Positions 54,409 through 63,795 of a DNA stretch of 64,000 bases are shown here, one piece after another. Within the stretch, counting starts at the first letter, position 1. The number at the start of each line of letters is the position of its first letter. The notes beneath the pieces were generated by a model. The model was not told where the DNA came from. It worked only from the letters and a program-made list of their open reading frames with translations, and ran no database searches. The DNA lies in NCBI RefSeq assembly GCF_000429865.1, contig NZ_KE386978.1:74763-138762 (forward strand), in the 5' to 3' direction. This DNA comes from Cucumibacter marinus DSM 18995. GTDB lineage: Bacteria > Pseudomonadota > Alphaproteobacteria > Rhizobiales > Devosiaceae. A program made the translations under genes and the position numbers.

Positions 54409-56085
54409 TCAATGTTGCATGCCGCGGCGGTGCCGGAACAGGAGCGCCGGGACCAGGGCGGCAAGGCCAAGCGCAATCGCGGGCAGGAGCGACTGGATAA
54501 GGGCCAGCGAACCGATGACGCGGCGATCGTTGCCCGCTGCGAGGGCGACCGCCTCTGTGGTGACCGTCGGCCAGCGCCCGGCGCCGATGAGCTGGGTCGG
54601 CAGGTATTGGGCGATCGAGATGGCAAATCCGATCGCGAACGCGGTCAGTACCGGGCGCAGCATCAGCGGCAGGCGGATGGTGAAGAACACGCGCGCCGGC
54701 GATTTGCCCAGCGACCGCGCGACGGCGAAATAGCGGCGGTCGAGTGCCTCGTAAGGATCGGCGAGCGAAAGGTAGACATAGGGCGTCACAAAGACCAGAT
54801 GCGCCAGCGCCACGGCCCAGAACTGGCCGGCAAAGCCGAGCCACAAGGCGAGGATCAGGAGCCCGAACACAAAGGCGATCTGGGGCACGATCAGCGGAAG
54901 GTAAAGCAGCGTCAGCGCCCGGGTCGAGGCGGTGAGGCCGCGCCGGTGGCCGTTCTCGAGACTGGCCAGCACCAGCACCATCGCCCCGCCGGCGGCGGCC
55001 AATCCGATCAGGCTGGCATTGAAGACCGGCTCGGCGAAAAGCGGCGCCCGCTCGACCCAGCGCATCAGGTCGAACCGGTCGGGCAAGGCATCGGGGAAGC
55101 GCCAGAAGCCGGCCACCGACCAGACGAACAGCGCGATAAGGCCGAGCAGAACCGTCAGCGCGATGACGGCAAAGCCGGAGAAACCCAAGACGCGGAAAAC
55201 GCTGTCGCGGCGATAACGGCGCCCCATGGTGATCGCCTTGCGCCCGAGCCAGGCCACCGCCTTTTCCCCCAGCCACCAGGTCAGGAGCGCCGCAGCGGTC
55301 ACGCCAAGCTGGCAGACGGCGGCGGCGGCCGCGACGAAGCGCATGTCGAGATCGGGATCGTTGTGCCAGCGCAGGATCTGGACCGCCAGGGTCGGCGGGG
55401 TGCCGGGCCCGAGGATCAGCGCCATGTCGACGACAGAGGTCGAAAAGGCGATGACCGCATAGACCGGCAGGCGGATCTGGGCATAGACGCCGGGAAACAC
55501 TGCGGTCAGGAACCCCCACACCCGGCCATAACCCATGGCGCGGGCCGCGTTGAGCCGGGCAGCCGGGGCGGTTTGCGGGATCGCGGCCAGGGCCATCAGC
55601 AGAAGGTAGGGCATCTCCTTGATGACGAGCCCGGCCAGCAGCGCCCAGCCGGCGGGATCGTTGACGATCAACCAGTCGGGCGGGCGGTCTAAGCCCGTCG
55701 CCCAGGGGGAGATGAGCCGCATCAGCCAGCCCGACGGCACGATCAGGAAGGCGAGCCCGAAGGCCGTGGCGGCATGGGGAACGGCCATGAGCGGGCTGGC
55801 CAGCGCCGCGATTGGTGCGAACGGCCTTGTGCCCCACCAGCCGGCGAGAAACAGCGCCAGCACCAGGAGCCCGATGGCGGTGGCGGCCAGCCCCACCCAG
55901 TAGCCGAGCCAGGCGGAGCGGGCAAAGCCGGGCGCAGCCATGGCCTCGGCAAACGCATCGAGCGAAAGCGCCGTGCCGCCCAGCGCCGGGAAATAACCGA
56001 AAGCCAGCGCCAGAACGCCGATCAGCCCGGCAAGGACCGGGCCGATCAACAGCGTCAGGGTCAGCGGTGGCGCAAGGCGCAGCAT
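54409..56085 (-). CDS. ynjC: YnjC-type double-size ABC permease
   Basis: A 558-residue fused permease with about twelve helices, that is two MetI-like halves, each with the EAA-type loop (AARLNAARAMGYGRVWGF in the first, RRYFAVARSLGKSPARVFF in the second). This matches YnjC/ThiP-like fused permeases. The start at 56085 is chosen because the upstream in-frame extension lies in the binding-protein gene. Confidence 0.87.
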   Translation of the reverse strand: MLRLAPPLTLTLLIGPVLAGLIGVLALAFGYFPALGGTALSLDAFAEAMAAPGFARSAWLGYWVGLAATAIGLLVLALFLAGWWGTRPFAPIAALASPLMAVPHAATAFGLAFLIVPSGWLMRLISPWATGLDRPPDWLIVNDPAGWALLAGLVIKEMPYLLLMALAAIPQTAPAARLNAARAMGYGRVWGFLTAVFPGVYAQIRLPVYAVIAFSTSVVDMALILGPGTPPTLAVQILRWHNDPDLDMRFVAAAAAVCQLGVTAAALLTWWLGEKAVAWLGRKAITMGRRYRRDSVFRVLGFSGFAVIALTVLLGLIALFVWSVAGFWRFPDALPDRFDLMRWVERAPLFAEPVFNASLIGLAAAGGAMVLVLASLENGHRRGLTASTRALTLLYLPLIVPQIAFVFGLLILALWLGFAGQFWAVALAHLVFVTPYVYLSLADPYEALDRRYFAVARSLGKSPARVFFTIRLPLMLRPVLTAFAIGFAISIAQYLPTQLIGAGRWPTVTTEAVALAAGNDRRVIGSLALIQSLLPAIALGLAALVPALLFRHRRGMQH

Positions 56086-56095
56086 GGCCGGCGGC

Positions 56096-57334
56096 CTAGC
56101 CGCCCGCCCCGAAACGGCGCATCCACCCGGCTTCGAGCGGTTCGGTCCAGCTGGCGTCGGGTTCGCGCAAGGTCTCGCCGAACTGGTCCGGCGAGAGCGT
56201 TGCGGGCCCGCGGTCGAGCGCATCGAACAGCGCCCGATCCTCGGGGTCGAGCGCATCGAGGTTGAGAACCGTGGGGTCACCCCACACGGTTTCGTCGGCC
56301 TTTTTTGACTGCGCAAGAGGCGAAAGCAGGAAGTTGGCGACTACCATCGCGCCGGCCTTGGCATTGGCGTTGAAGGGGATGGTCACGAAATGCGCATTGC
56401 CCATGGAGCCATAGTCGAGAACGAAGGAGCGCACCGTGCCGGGCAATTCGTCCGCGCGGATGGCGGCAGAGGCCTCGCCGGGATTGAAGGTCATGGCGAT
56501 ATCGATCTCGCCGTCCGCCAACAGGTTCTTGAGTTCGCTGGTATCGGCCGCATAGGCGCGGCCTGAACGCCAGAGATGGGAATTGATGTCTTCGAGATAG
56601 GCCCAGAGCGGGGCAGCCACCGCTTCGAAGTCGGCGTCCTCGACCGGTCCCGCCAACACTTCAGGATCTTCGATCACCCCGTAAAGCACCTGTTTGAGGA
56701 AGGTTGTGCCGATGAAATTGGGCGGTGCCGCGTAGGTGAAGCGGCCCGGATTTGCCTTTACCCAGTCGGCCAGCGACGCAAGGCTCGTGGGCGGCGTGTC
56801 GAGCACCGCGCTGTCGTAGTAGAACGTCAGCTGCGCCGTGCCCCAGGGGCTTTCCTGCCCGTCGACCGGCACGGTAAAATCATAAATGAGGGTCGGCTTG
56901 TTGGCGGTGTCGGCCAGCGCATAGTTAGGGAGTTTTTCGGCCCAATTATCGGCAATCAGCAGACCCTGGCGCTTCATCGAGGCGAAATTCTCGCCATTGA
57001 TCCAGATGAGATCGACGGCCCCGCCTTCGGTCCGGCCGGCGGCTTTTTCGGCAATCACGGTCGAGACAGCCTCGGCGGTGTCGGAAAGCTTGACGTGGTT
57101 GAGGGTCACGCCATAGCGCGCAGCAACCTCGTCGCCGACCCAGGCGATATAGTCGTTAATGTCGGTCGCCCCGCCCCAGCTGTGCCAATAGACGGTTTGT
57201 CCCTTGGCCATTTCAAGCAGCGCCGGCCAGTCGGCAGGATCAGGCGAGGACTGCGCAATGGCAATGGATCCCCCAGAAACGGCAGCGGTGAAGGTTGAGA
57301 CGGCGAGCGCAAAGGCGCGGGCAAAGCGGCGCAT
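56096..57334 (-). CDS. ynjB: YnjB-type substrate-binding protein
   Basis: A 412-residue periplasmic binding protein with a signal peptide (near SIAIA-QSS) and the segment VYWHSWGGATDINDYIAW that resembles YnjB. AGGGA precedes the start at 57334. The YnjBCD substrate is not established; thiamine-like or other small cations have been suggested for the group. No TPP riboswitch fold is visible upstream. Confidence 0.85.
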   Translation of the reverse strand: MRRFARAFALAVSTFTAAVSGGSIAIAQSSPDPADWPALLEMAKGQTVYWHSWGGATDINDYIAWVGDEVAARYGVTLNHVKLSDTAEAVSTVIAEKAAGRTEGGAVDLIWINGENFASMKRQGLLIADNWAEKLPNYALADTANKPTLIYDFTVPVDGQESPWGTAQLTFYYDSAVLDTPPTSLASLADWVKANPGRFTYAAPPNFIGTTFLKQVLYGVIEDPEVLAGPVEDADFEAVAAPLWAYLEDINSHLWRSGRAYAADTSELKNLLADGEIDIAMTFNPGEASAAIRADELPGTVRSFVLDYGSMGNAHFVTIPFNANAKAGAMVVANFLLSPLAQSKKADETVWGDPTVLNLDALDPEDRALFDALDRGPATLSPDQFGETLREPDASWTEPLEAGWMRRFGAGG

Positions 57335-57445
57335 GGGAGTTCCCTGTTCTGAATATCGCCCCAGTGGCACCCAATGGGGCACTCGGGTCAAGACACAAGG
57401 AAATCAAGCAGTTGTGAGGGATCGACGCAATGGCTTGGTCGGCGG

Positions 57446-57931
57446 TCAGCCTTCACCGCGTCCGGGGTCCGGCACCTCGATGGCGGTGGACGTGGCGCCA
57501 ATCTGGTCGGCAAACCGCTCGAAGAAGCGGTCGATTACCCCTTGCGCGCTGCGCCCGACAATGGCGCTGCCAAGCTTGGCGAGCCGACTATCGACTTCCC
57601 CCAGCGCGGAAAAGGCCAGCGTGGTGCCCTCGATATGGTCCTCGAGCACGATGTCGGCGCGGCCACGGGCCCAGCCCAGCAGGCCGCCGCGCCCCTTGCC
57701 GGACAGGGTGTAGCGTTCGGCGACAATGATGTCGGAGAGTTCGAGATCGCCGGTGAATTCGGGCTGGGCAACGCCGAGATTGACCTTCATCGCCGCTTCG
57801 AGCGCGGTTTCAGATACCCATTCGATCCGCGAGCAGCCCGGAATGCAGGCCTTGAGCGTCGCGGTATCGTTGAGCGCCTGCCACACACGCATGCGCGGCG
57901 CAGTGATCAGATAGTATCCTGCAAAGTGCAT
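57446..57931 (-). CDS. CoxG-like SRPBCC protein
   Basis: A 161-residue SRPBCC protein with the CoxG start YYLITAPRMRVWQALNDTATLKACIPGCS and a Gly-rich strand SGKGRGG. CoxG is associated with aerobic CO dehydrogenase, possibly membrane tethering, but no coxMSL genes are in the window, so a different role is likely. The start at 57931 fits the family. It diverges from the three-gene cluster. Confidence 0.8.
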   Translation of the reverse strand: MHFAGYYLITAPRMRVWQALNDTATLKACIPGCSRIEWVSETALEAAMKVNLGVAQPEFTGDLELSDIIVAERYTLSGKGRGGLLGWARGRADIVLEDHIEGTTLAFSALGEVDSRLAKLGSAIVGRSAQGVIDRFFERFADQIGATSTAIEVPDPGRGEG

Positions 57932-57974
57932 GCCCGGTTCTTTGCCGGACTGGCGTTCCGCCACATGCGCCTCC

Positions 57975-57989
57975 TGCAACTTTTTTGCA
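57975..57989. promoter_or_regulatory. Inverted repeat in CoxG / three-gene divergent region
   Basis: TGCAA-N5-TTGCA, a 15-bp inverted repeat 44 nt from the CoxG start in the 163-nt divergent region. Arms of this size suit a dimeric regulator. No regulator gene is next to it. Confidence 0.25.
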
Positions 57990-58094
57990 TCAATATCAGC
58001 GAAATAGTGATTGCGACACCCCGGCGCAATTGCACGTGGGGGAATTCGGGGGAATCATGGATAGTGGACGCGGTTGTGTTGGAGGTCAGGACCT

Positions 58095-59282
58095 ATGGCG
58101 AACGAGATTATGGACAAGCCCTTGCAGTATCTCGACAAGGCGGTCGCTGCCGTCAGGGATCTGGGATTGTGGCCGGAAACGGTAGATGAAGCGCCCATCA
58201 CCGGCCTTCTGGAAGAAGTTACCGGTCTCGACGAGACACGGGTGATCCTGATCGGGCGGACGCTCAACCAGGCCAGCGTCTTCAACGATGTGGTGCGCGA
58301 GCAGGTCGCCGCGATGAATATCGGCGAGCGCTACGAGGACATCACCAAGAGTTTCAATTCGATTCGCGACGATGCCAAAGGCATGGTCGACCAGCTCGAT
58401 GACGGCAAGCTCGACATTCTCGAACGCGCCTCCAATGTCTGGATGAAGGTCAGCCGCGGTGATATCGCCTCGCGCTTCAACAAGATCCGCGACACCTATC
58501 TCGAGGTGACCCGCGACACCAAGGACCAGATCGACCGCGAGCGCACCATCCTTGAGGCCTATCGGGATTTCCGCGGCGCGCTCAAACAGTCCGAGGTGAT
58601 GGCCCTTGAAGTGCTCGAAAAAGCCGAGGCGGCGCTCGATGCCCGCCGGCAGGCGCTTGAAGCAGCGGCAAACGAACTGGCCGCCTTCTCCGAAGGAACA
58701 CCGGCGGACCGGGCACGGCTCGAAATGGCGCGCGACGAGCGCATGCGCGAGATGCAGAACGAGGAGCGCCGATACCAGATTGCCAAGGACCTTTCGGACA
58801 ATCTGACGATTTCCTACAACACGTCCGAAGTCATCATGGCGCGGTTGATGCAGACCACCAACGCCAAGGAGCGGGTCTATCAGCAGTCGATCTCGTTCTT
58901 CTCGACAAATGAAACCGTCCTGACCGCCCTGTCGGCCTCCTTCACCGGCATGTTCGGCCTGCATGAATCGACCGAAACCCTCAACGCGATGAAAGAAGGG
59001 GTTTCGAAGTCACTCGAGACCCTGTCCGAGATCGGCGACAAGGTTCATGAAGAGGCGCTCAAGGCCGGGTATGGCCCGACCATCCGCGCCGATGCAGTCA
59101 AGAAGCTCGTTGACAGTGTGGTCAATTTCCAGGAGCGCTCGCAGACCATTATCGCGGAAATGCGCAAGCTCTCGACCGACAATTCGGCGGAGATCCGCGA
59201 CGCGGTCGAAGACGGCAAGGAGCGGCTGGCCAAGCTCGCCGCGGAAGGCAATGCGCTTTTGCTCGAACAGCGCAATGGTTAG
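58095..59282 (+). CDS. Coiled-coil protein with faint TelA-like character
   Basis: A 395-residue soluble, strongly helical protein. The N-terminal part (RTLNQASVFNDVVREQVAAM, then YEDITKSFNSIRDDAKGM) and the regular charged heptads recall TelA/toxic-anion-resistance proteins, which lack known enzymatic sites. Long coiled coils dominate residues 130-390. No membrane helix or signal. GGAGG lies 10 nt before the chosen ATG. First gene of a three-gene operon. I do not assign a function. Confidence 0.6.
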   Translation: MANEIMDKPLQYLDKAVAAVRDLGLWPETVDEAPITGLLEEVTGLDETRVILIGRTLNQASVFNDVVREQVAAMNIGERYEDITKSFNSIRDDAKGMVDQLDDGKLDILERASNVWMKVSRGDIASRFNKIRDTYLEVTRDTKDQIDRERTILEAYRDFRGALKQSEVMALEVLEKAEAALDARRQALEAAANELAAFSEGTPADRARLEMARDERMREMQNEERRYQIAKDLSDNLTISYNTSEVIMARLMQTTNAKERVYQQSISFFSTNETVLTALSASFTGMFGLHESTETLNAMKEGVSKSLETLSEIGDKVHEEALKAGYGPTIRADAVKKLVDSVVNFQERSQTIIAEMRKLSTDNSAEIRDAVEDGKERLAKLAAEGNALLLEQRNG

Positions 59283-59318
59283 TCCGACAAACCGACCGGG
59301 ACTGGCTGAAAGGCGAGG

Positions 59319-60257
59319 ATGACGGACCCATCGACCAAGGGCAAGGTGCCGCTTGACGACATCATGATGGCGATGGATGTGGTTGACACGTTGCGCCATC
59401 GCGAAGATCTCGTCGAACGCGAGCTGGATGCGGACAAACGCAGCGACCGGCTGGTTGAAAAGCTGCGCGGCGTTTATGCCGAGCAGGGCATCGAGGTGCC
59501 CGACCGCATTCTGGCTGAAGGCGTTTCTGCGCTGGATGAAAGCCGCTTTGTCTACACCCCGCCCAAAGGCGGGCTCGGATTGGCGCTCGCCCGGCTTTAT
59601 GTCTCGCGCGGCAAATGGGGCCCGCTGGTCGCAGGCATTGTGCTGGCCCTGGTGCTCGGGGTTGCTGCCTATCAGTTTGCCTACAAACCCTATGTCGCCT
59701 CGCAGGAAGCCGCGCTCGAACGCCAGCTTTCAGTCGAGCTGCCCGCTGAATTCGACGCGGTCTATGACGCGATCTACACCGAGACAAAAGAGCAGCGCGC
59801 AGTGCGCGAGGCCGAGGATCTGGTCACCCGGGGCAAAGGGCTGGCCGAAGAAGGCGACCTTGAGGGCGCCCAGGCTGCCCTCAGCGATCTCAAGGACATC
59901 CGCGACACGCTGCGGCTCGAATACAAGGTCACGATCGTCAACCGGCCGGACACCGAGACGGGGGTATGGACCTTCCCGGAAGTGAACACCGAGGCGACCA
60001 ACTACTACCTGATCGTCGAAGCGCTCAACGATGATGGCGAGGCCCTGACCCTGCCGATCCAGAACGAGGAAAGCGGCGAGATCGTCCGAACATCGATCTG
60101 GGGGCAACGCGTGCCCGAAGCCGTCTATAATGCCGTTCGTGACGACAAGCTCGACGACGGGATTATCCAGCGCAACGTGCTGGGCGTGAAGACCTATGGT
60201 TTTCTCGAGGTGAACTACGCGACAACCGTGCTCGACGGCACGATCACCGAATGGTAG
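59319..60257 (+). CDS. DUF6384-like single-pass membrane protein
   Basis: A 312-residue protein with a helical cytosolic part (1-100), one membrane helix (about 105-122) and a C-terminal periplasmic part: a short coiled segment and then a beta-rich domain (about 210-312, TVIN-like strands). It matches what I recall of DUF6384. It lies 36 nt after the coiled-coil gene with GAAAGGCGAGG as ribosome site. Function unknown. Confidence 0.62.
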   Translation: MTDPSTKGKVPLDDIMMAMDVVDTLRHREDLVERELDADKRSDRLVEKLRGVYAEQGIEVPDRILAEGVSALDESRFVYTPPKGGLGLALARLYVSRGKWGPLVAGIVLALVLGVAAYQFAYKPYVASQEAALERQLSVELPAEFDAVYDAIYTETKEQRAVREAEDLVTRGKGLAEEGDLEGAQAALSDLKDIRDTLRLEYKVTIVNRPDTETGVWTFPEVNTEATNYYLIVEALNDDGEALTLPIQNEESGEIVRTSIWGQRVPEAVYNAVRDDKLDDGIIQRNVLGVKTYGFLEVNYATTVLDGTITEW

Positions 60258-60267
60258 GCGGCAGGCG

Positions 60268-61758
60268 ATGATTTCCGGACCCCAGGCCCTGCAGTCGCTG
60301 CATGACGCGCTCGCCGAGATCCGCGCCGAGGAGCGCGCGATCACCGAGCGGATGGCGCGGGCCACGGACAAGATCGCGAGGCTGCGCGCCACAGAGGCGG
60401 AGCATTTCGCCTCGCTCGCCGAAATCCGGCTGAGCCCCGAGGCCCAGGCGGACATGAAAGGCCGTCTCAACACCGCGGAGACCGAAGCCCGCCAGTTGAT
60501 CGCCCAGCACGCTGCCGAAATCGAGACAGCCCAGGACGAGTTGGGCAACATCGAGGCGCGGCTTGCCGAACTGGCTGACCGGCGCGCCCAAACCCTTGAG
60601 GCTCTTGAGGTCTCGCACAGGGCACTCGACGATCTGTCCGACGAGGTCGCTGACCGGCTGGAAAAGGACGAAGCCTTCGTGGCGCGCCGCGAGGCCGTGA
60701 AACACGGGTTCGAGATCGCCGACCGCGCCAATGAGAAAGCCGAACAGGCCGAGGCTGACCGAGAGGAAAAGGGCAAGCCTTATCGCGAGGACCCGCTGTT
60801 CATGTATCTGTGGGAGCGCGGTTTCGGCACGCGCAACTACAAGGCCACCAATCTCATCCGGTTTTTTGACGGCAAGGTCGCGCGGCTCGTGCGCTACGAT
60901 GATGCGCGGGCGAATTTCGCCATGCTCAACGACATTCCCCTACGGCTGCGCGAACATGCGGACCGGCTGATGGAAGAGGCCGAAGACGCCGGCGAAGCGC
61001 TCGAGGCGGAAGAAATCGCCGCGGTCGATGCCGCCGGTGGCAAGCCGGCACGCGAGGCCGTCGAGGCGGCGCAGTCCGAGATCGATGCCATCGATGCCGA
61101 GATCGTCGAGCTCGAGGATGATCGCGACGAGCAGGCGCGGCGGCTGCGCAAGCTGGCCCAGGGCAGCGATCCGGCGTTCAAGGACGCCGCGAGCCTGTTG
61201 GCGAAAAGCCTGATGCGCGAGGACGTCGATGTGCTGCTCGCCGATGCGCGGGCCACCGACACGGGTGCCGACGACTCTCTGGTCGGCATGATCGATTCCC
61301 TGCGGGCCACCCTGGTCGAGGATGAGACCGAGGTGCGCGAAGACAAGGAACGGCTGAAGGTGCTGGCGTCACGCCGGCGCGAGCTCGAAGACATCGAATG
61401 GGAGTTCAAGAAGGCCCGCTTCGACGATCCGCGTTCGAGCTTCTCCAAGGACGATCTTGTCGGGGACATGCTCGGGGAGTTCCTGCGCGGCGCGATCACT
61501 GCCAGCTCCTATTGGGGGCAGTGGCGCGACGCGCAGAAGTGGCGCTCGGGCACCAGCCGCCCCGGCGGTCGCATCGGCCTGCCGCGTGATAATTTCCGCC
61601 ACAGCAATTGGCGCGGGGGCGACCCGTTCTCCTCTGTCCTCAAGGGCGCGCTGGGTGGCGGCTCGTCGTCCTCATCGGGCGGCAGCTTTTCCCGCCCACG
61701 TTCGGGGAACAAGGGCTCCCGCCGGCATGGCGGGTTCAAGACCGGTGGCGGGTTCTAA
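60268..61758 (+). CDS. Long coiled-coil protein with Gly/Ser tail
   Basis: I do not recognise this 496-residue protein. Residues 1-165 and 215-375 are long coiled coils. A central globular insert contains YRYEDP-like aromatic segments (PYREDPLFMYLWERGFGTRN, near 172-191). The last 40 residues are a low-complexity Gly/Ser/Arg tail. No signal or membrane helix. It starts 10 nt after the DUF6384-like gene, so the three genes form one operon. A structural or scaffolding role is likely but unproven. Confidence 0.55.
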   Translation: MISGPQALQSLHDALAEIRAEERAITERMARATDKIARLRATEAEHFASLAEIRLSPEAQADMKGRLNTAETEARQLIAQHAAEIETAQDELGNIEARLAELADRRAQTLEALEVSHRALDDLSDEVADRLEKDEAFVARREAVKHGFEIADRANEKAEQAEADREEKGKPYREDPLFMYLWERGFGTRNYKATNLIRFFDGKVARLVRYDDARANFAMLNDIPLRLREHADRLMEEAEDAGEALEAEEIAAVDAAGGKPAREAVEAAQSEIDAIDAEIVELEDDRDEQARRLRKLAQGSDPAFKDAASLLAKSLMREDVDVLLADARATDTGADDSLVGMIDSLRATLVEDETEVREDKERLKVLASRRRELEDIEWEFKKARFDDPRSSFSKDDLVGDMLGEFLRGAITASSYWGQWRDAQKWRSGTSRPGGRIGLPRDNFRHSNWRGGDPFSSVLKGALGGGSSSSSGGSFSRPRSGNKGSRRHGGFKTGGGF

Positions 61759-61777
61759 CCTTCCGCCGCCAAATGGT

Positions 61778-63592
61778 TCAACCAAACACGCTCGCGCCTT
61801 CATCGGCCCGGCCAACCAGTGACCGGAAGCCGGCGAAGAGTTCGCGACCCATATTGATGTGCTCGGCGCTCAGATCGCAGGTCGCCGGTTCGCGGGCCGC
61901 GAACTCAGCTTCATCGACCAGCACGTCAAGCGTGCCCTTTTCGGCATCGAGCCGGATCATGTCGCCATCGCGCACCTTGGCCAGCGGCCCGCCTTCATTG
62001 GCTTCGGGGGTCACGTGAATCGCAGCTGGCACCTTGCCCGAAGCGCCCGACATGCGCCCGTCGGTGACGAGCGCCACCTTGAGCCCGCGATCGAGCAGCA
62101 CCCCGAGCGGCGGGGTGAGCTTGTGCAGTTCGGGCATGCCCTGGGCCTTGGGACCGGCAAAGCGCACCACGGCAATCGTGTCCTCGGTCAAAAGATTATG
62201 CTTGAAGGCGCGCTGCAGCTCTTCTTGTGAGGTGAAGACCCTTGCGGGGGCTTCGATCACCCGGTGCTCGGGCTTGACGGCCGAGACCTTGATCACCGAA
62301 GCGCCGAGATTGCCCTTGAGCATCATCAGCCCGCCATTGCTGGCAAAGGGCTTGGCGACGGTGGCAAGCACCTTTTCGTCGCCCGAGGTTCTGGGTGCAT
62401 CCTCGAAGACCAGCTCGCCGTCCTTGAGCCTGGGCTCGGCGACGTATCGGCCGAGACCCTTGCCCTGGATGGTCAGCACGTCCTCATGCAGCAAACCGCC
62501 TTCGAGCAATTCGCCAATCAGATAGCCCATGCCGCCGGCGGCATGGAAGCGGTTCACATCGGCAAGGCCATTGGGATAGACACGGGCGATCAGCGGGATG
62601 ATGTCGGAGAGGTCCGACATGTCTGCCCAGTTGATCCTGAGCCCGGCGGCATTGGCCATGGCGATCAGATGCATGGTGTGATTGGTCGAACCGCCGGTGG
62701 CGAGCAGGCCGACCATGCCGTTGACGATGGCCTTCTCGTCGATGATGTGTCCGGCGGGGATATATTCATTGCCGAGATCCGTAATCTCCAGCGCCCGTTC
62801 GGTCGCCCGCCTGGTCAACGCGTCGCGCAGATCGGTGCCCGGATTGACGAAGCTCGAACCGGGCAGGTGCAGACCCATGATCTCCATCAGCATCTGGTTC
62901 GAATTGGCGGTGCCATAGAAGGTGCAGGTGCCGGGTGAATGATAGGACTGGCTTTCGGCCTCCAGCAGCTTGTCACGACCGATCTTGCCTTCCGCAAAGA
63001 GCTGGCGCACCCGCGCCTTTTCGTCGTTCGGCAGGCCTGACGGCATGGGCCCGGCCGGCACGAAGACCGACGGCAGATGCCCGAAGCTGAGCGCCGCGAT
63101 GGCAAGGCCGGGCACGATCTTGTCGCAGATCCCCAGGAACATGGCAGAATCGAACATGTTATGGCTCAGCCCGACTGCCGCGGCCATGGCAATCACGTCG
63201 CGGGAAAACAGCGACAGGTCCATGGAAGGCTGCCCCTGGGTGACCCCGTCGCACATGGCGGGCACACCACCGGCGACCTGGGCGGTGCCGCCCTTGAGGC
63301 GGGCCGCCTCGCGGATCAGCGCTGGATAGGTCTCATAGGGCTGATGGGCCGAGAGCATGTCATTATAGGCGGTGATGATGCCGATATTGGGCGTCACGTC
63401 GCCCTTGAGCGCTTCCTTGTCGGACACGCCGCAGGCGGCGAAGCCATGGGCGAGGTTGCCGCAGCTCAATACGGCGCGGTTGACCCCGCTGCGGCGCTGC
63501 CCCTCGATCCGGTCGAGATAAGCGCTGCGGGTCTTTTCGGAGCGTTTGGCGATACGGTCGGTCACCGCTTCGATGGTGGCGTTCATGCCCAT
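61778..63592 (-). CDS. edd: Phosphogluconate dehydratase (Entner-Doudoroff)
   Basis: Dehydrates 6-phosphogluconate to KDPG. The 604-residue IlvD/Edd-family enzyme carries the segment [20 protein letters not shown] with an Fe-S Cys and [14 protein letters not shown] with other cluster cysteines. The start at 63592 has GGGAG 6 nt upstream. It follows pgl and so forms part of a (zwf)-pgl-edd operon. Confidence 0.96.
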   Translation of the reverse strand: MGMNATIEAVTDRIAKRSEKTRSAYLDRIEGQRRSGVNRAVLSCGNLAHGFAACGVSDKEALKGDVTPNIGIITAYNDMLSAHQPYETYPALIREAARLKGGTAQVAGGVPAMCDGVTQGQPSMDLSLFSRDVIAMAAAVGLSHNMFDSAMFLGICDKIVPGLAIAALSFGHLPSVFVPAGPMPSGLPNDEKARVRQLFAEGKIGRDKLLEAESQSYHSPGTCTFYGTANSNQMLMEIMGLHLPGSSFVNPGTDLRDALTRRATERALEITDLGNEYIPAGHIIDEKAIVNGMVGLLATGGSTNHTMHLIAMANAAGLRINWADMSDLSDIIPLIARVYPNGLADVNRFHAAGGMGYLIGELLEGGLLHEDVLTIQGKGLGRYVAEPRLKDGELVFEDAPRTSGDEKVLATVAKPFASNGGLMMLKGNLGASVIKVSAVKPEHRVIEAPARVFTSQEELQRAFKHNLLTEDTIAVVRFAGPKAQGMPELHKLTPPLGVLLDRGLKVALVTDGRMSGASGKVPAAIHVTPEANEGGPLAKVRDGDMIRLDAEKGTLDVLVDEAEFAAREPATCDLSAEHINMGRELFAGFRSLVGRADEGASVFG

Positions 63593-63731
63593 GGCATTCT
63601 CCCGGCTCGGAGCTTTGCGCGGCATCGTTCGGGCCGCTTGTGAAACGGGTGTGTCACACCTGCCTTGCAGTGCATGACCATTCGGGGTGCATCGCCCTGC
63701 CCGTTGCCGCATGGCGCTCAAGGGTGGCGCG

Positions 63732-63795
63732 CAGGGGCGTGAGCGGGCGTGCCGGTGCCCCTATGGGCACCAGTAGATGGACAGGGGCGTGAGCG
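63732..63795. repeat. 14-bp direct repeat around the pgl stop
   Basis: CAGGGGCGTGAGCG occurs at 63732-63745, in the intergenic stretch, and at 63782-63795, inside the last codons of pgl. Between them GGTGCCC-CTAT-GGGCACC (63754-63771) forms a 7-bp hairpin over the stop codon. A small duplication of the pgl tail is the simplest reading. Confidence 0.6.

Noticed and set aside
54404-55837. Upstream extension of the ynjD frame
   Set aside because: It reads through the permease gene out of frame and has no transporter motif; the ATPase begins at 54403.
57335-57445. TPP riboswitch ahead of the YnjB-type gene
   Set aside because: No CUGAGA/thi-box pattern or pairing; the leader is short and unstructured.
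58095-59282. Firm naming of this protein as TelA (tellurite resistance)
   Set aside because: Only helical flavour and one short segment resemble TelA; no other ter/tel genes are nearby.
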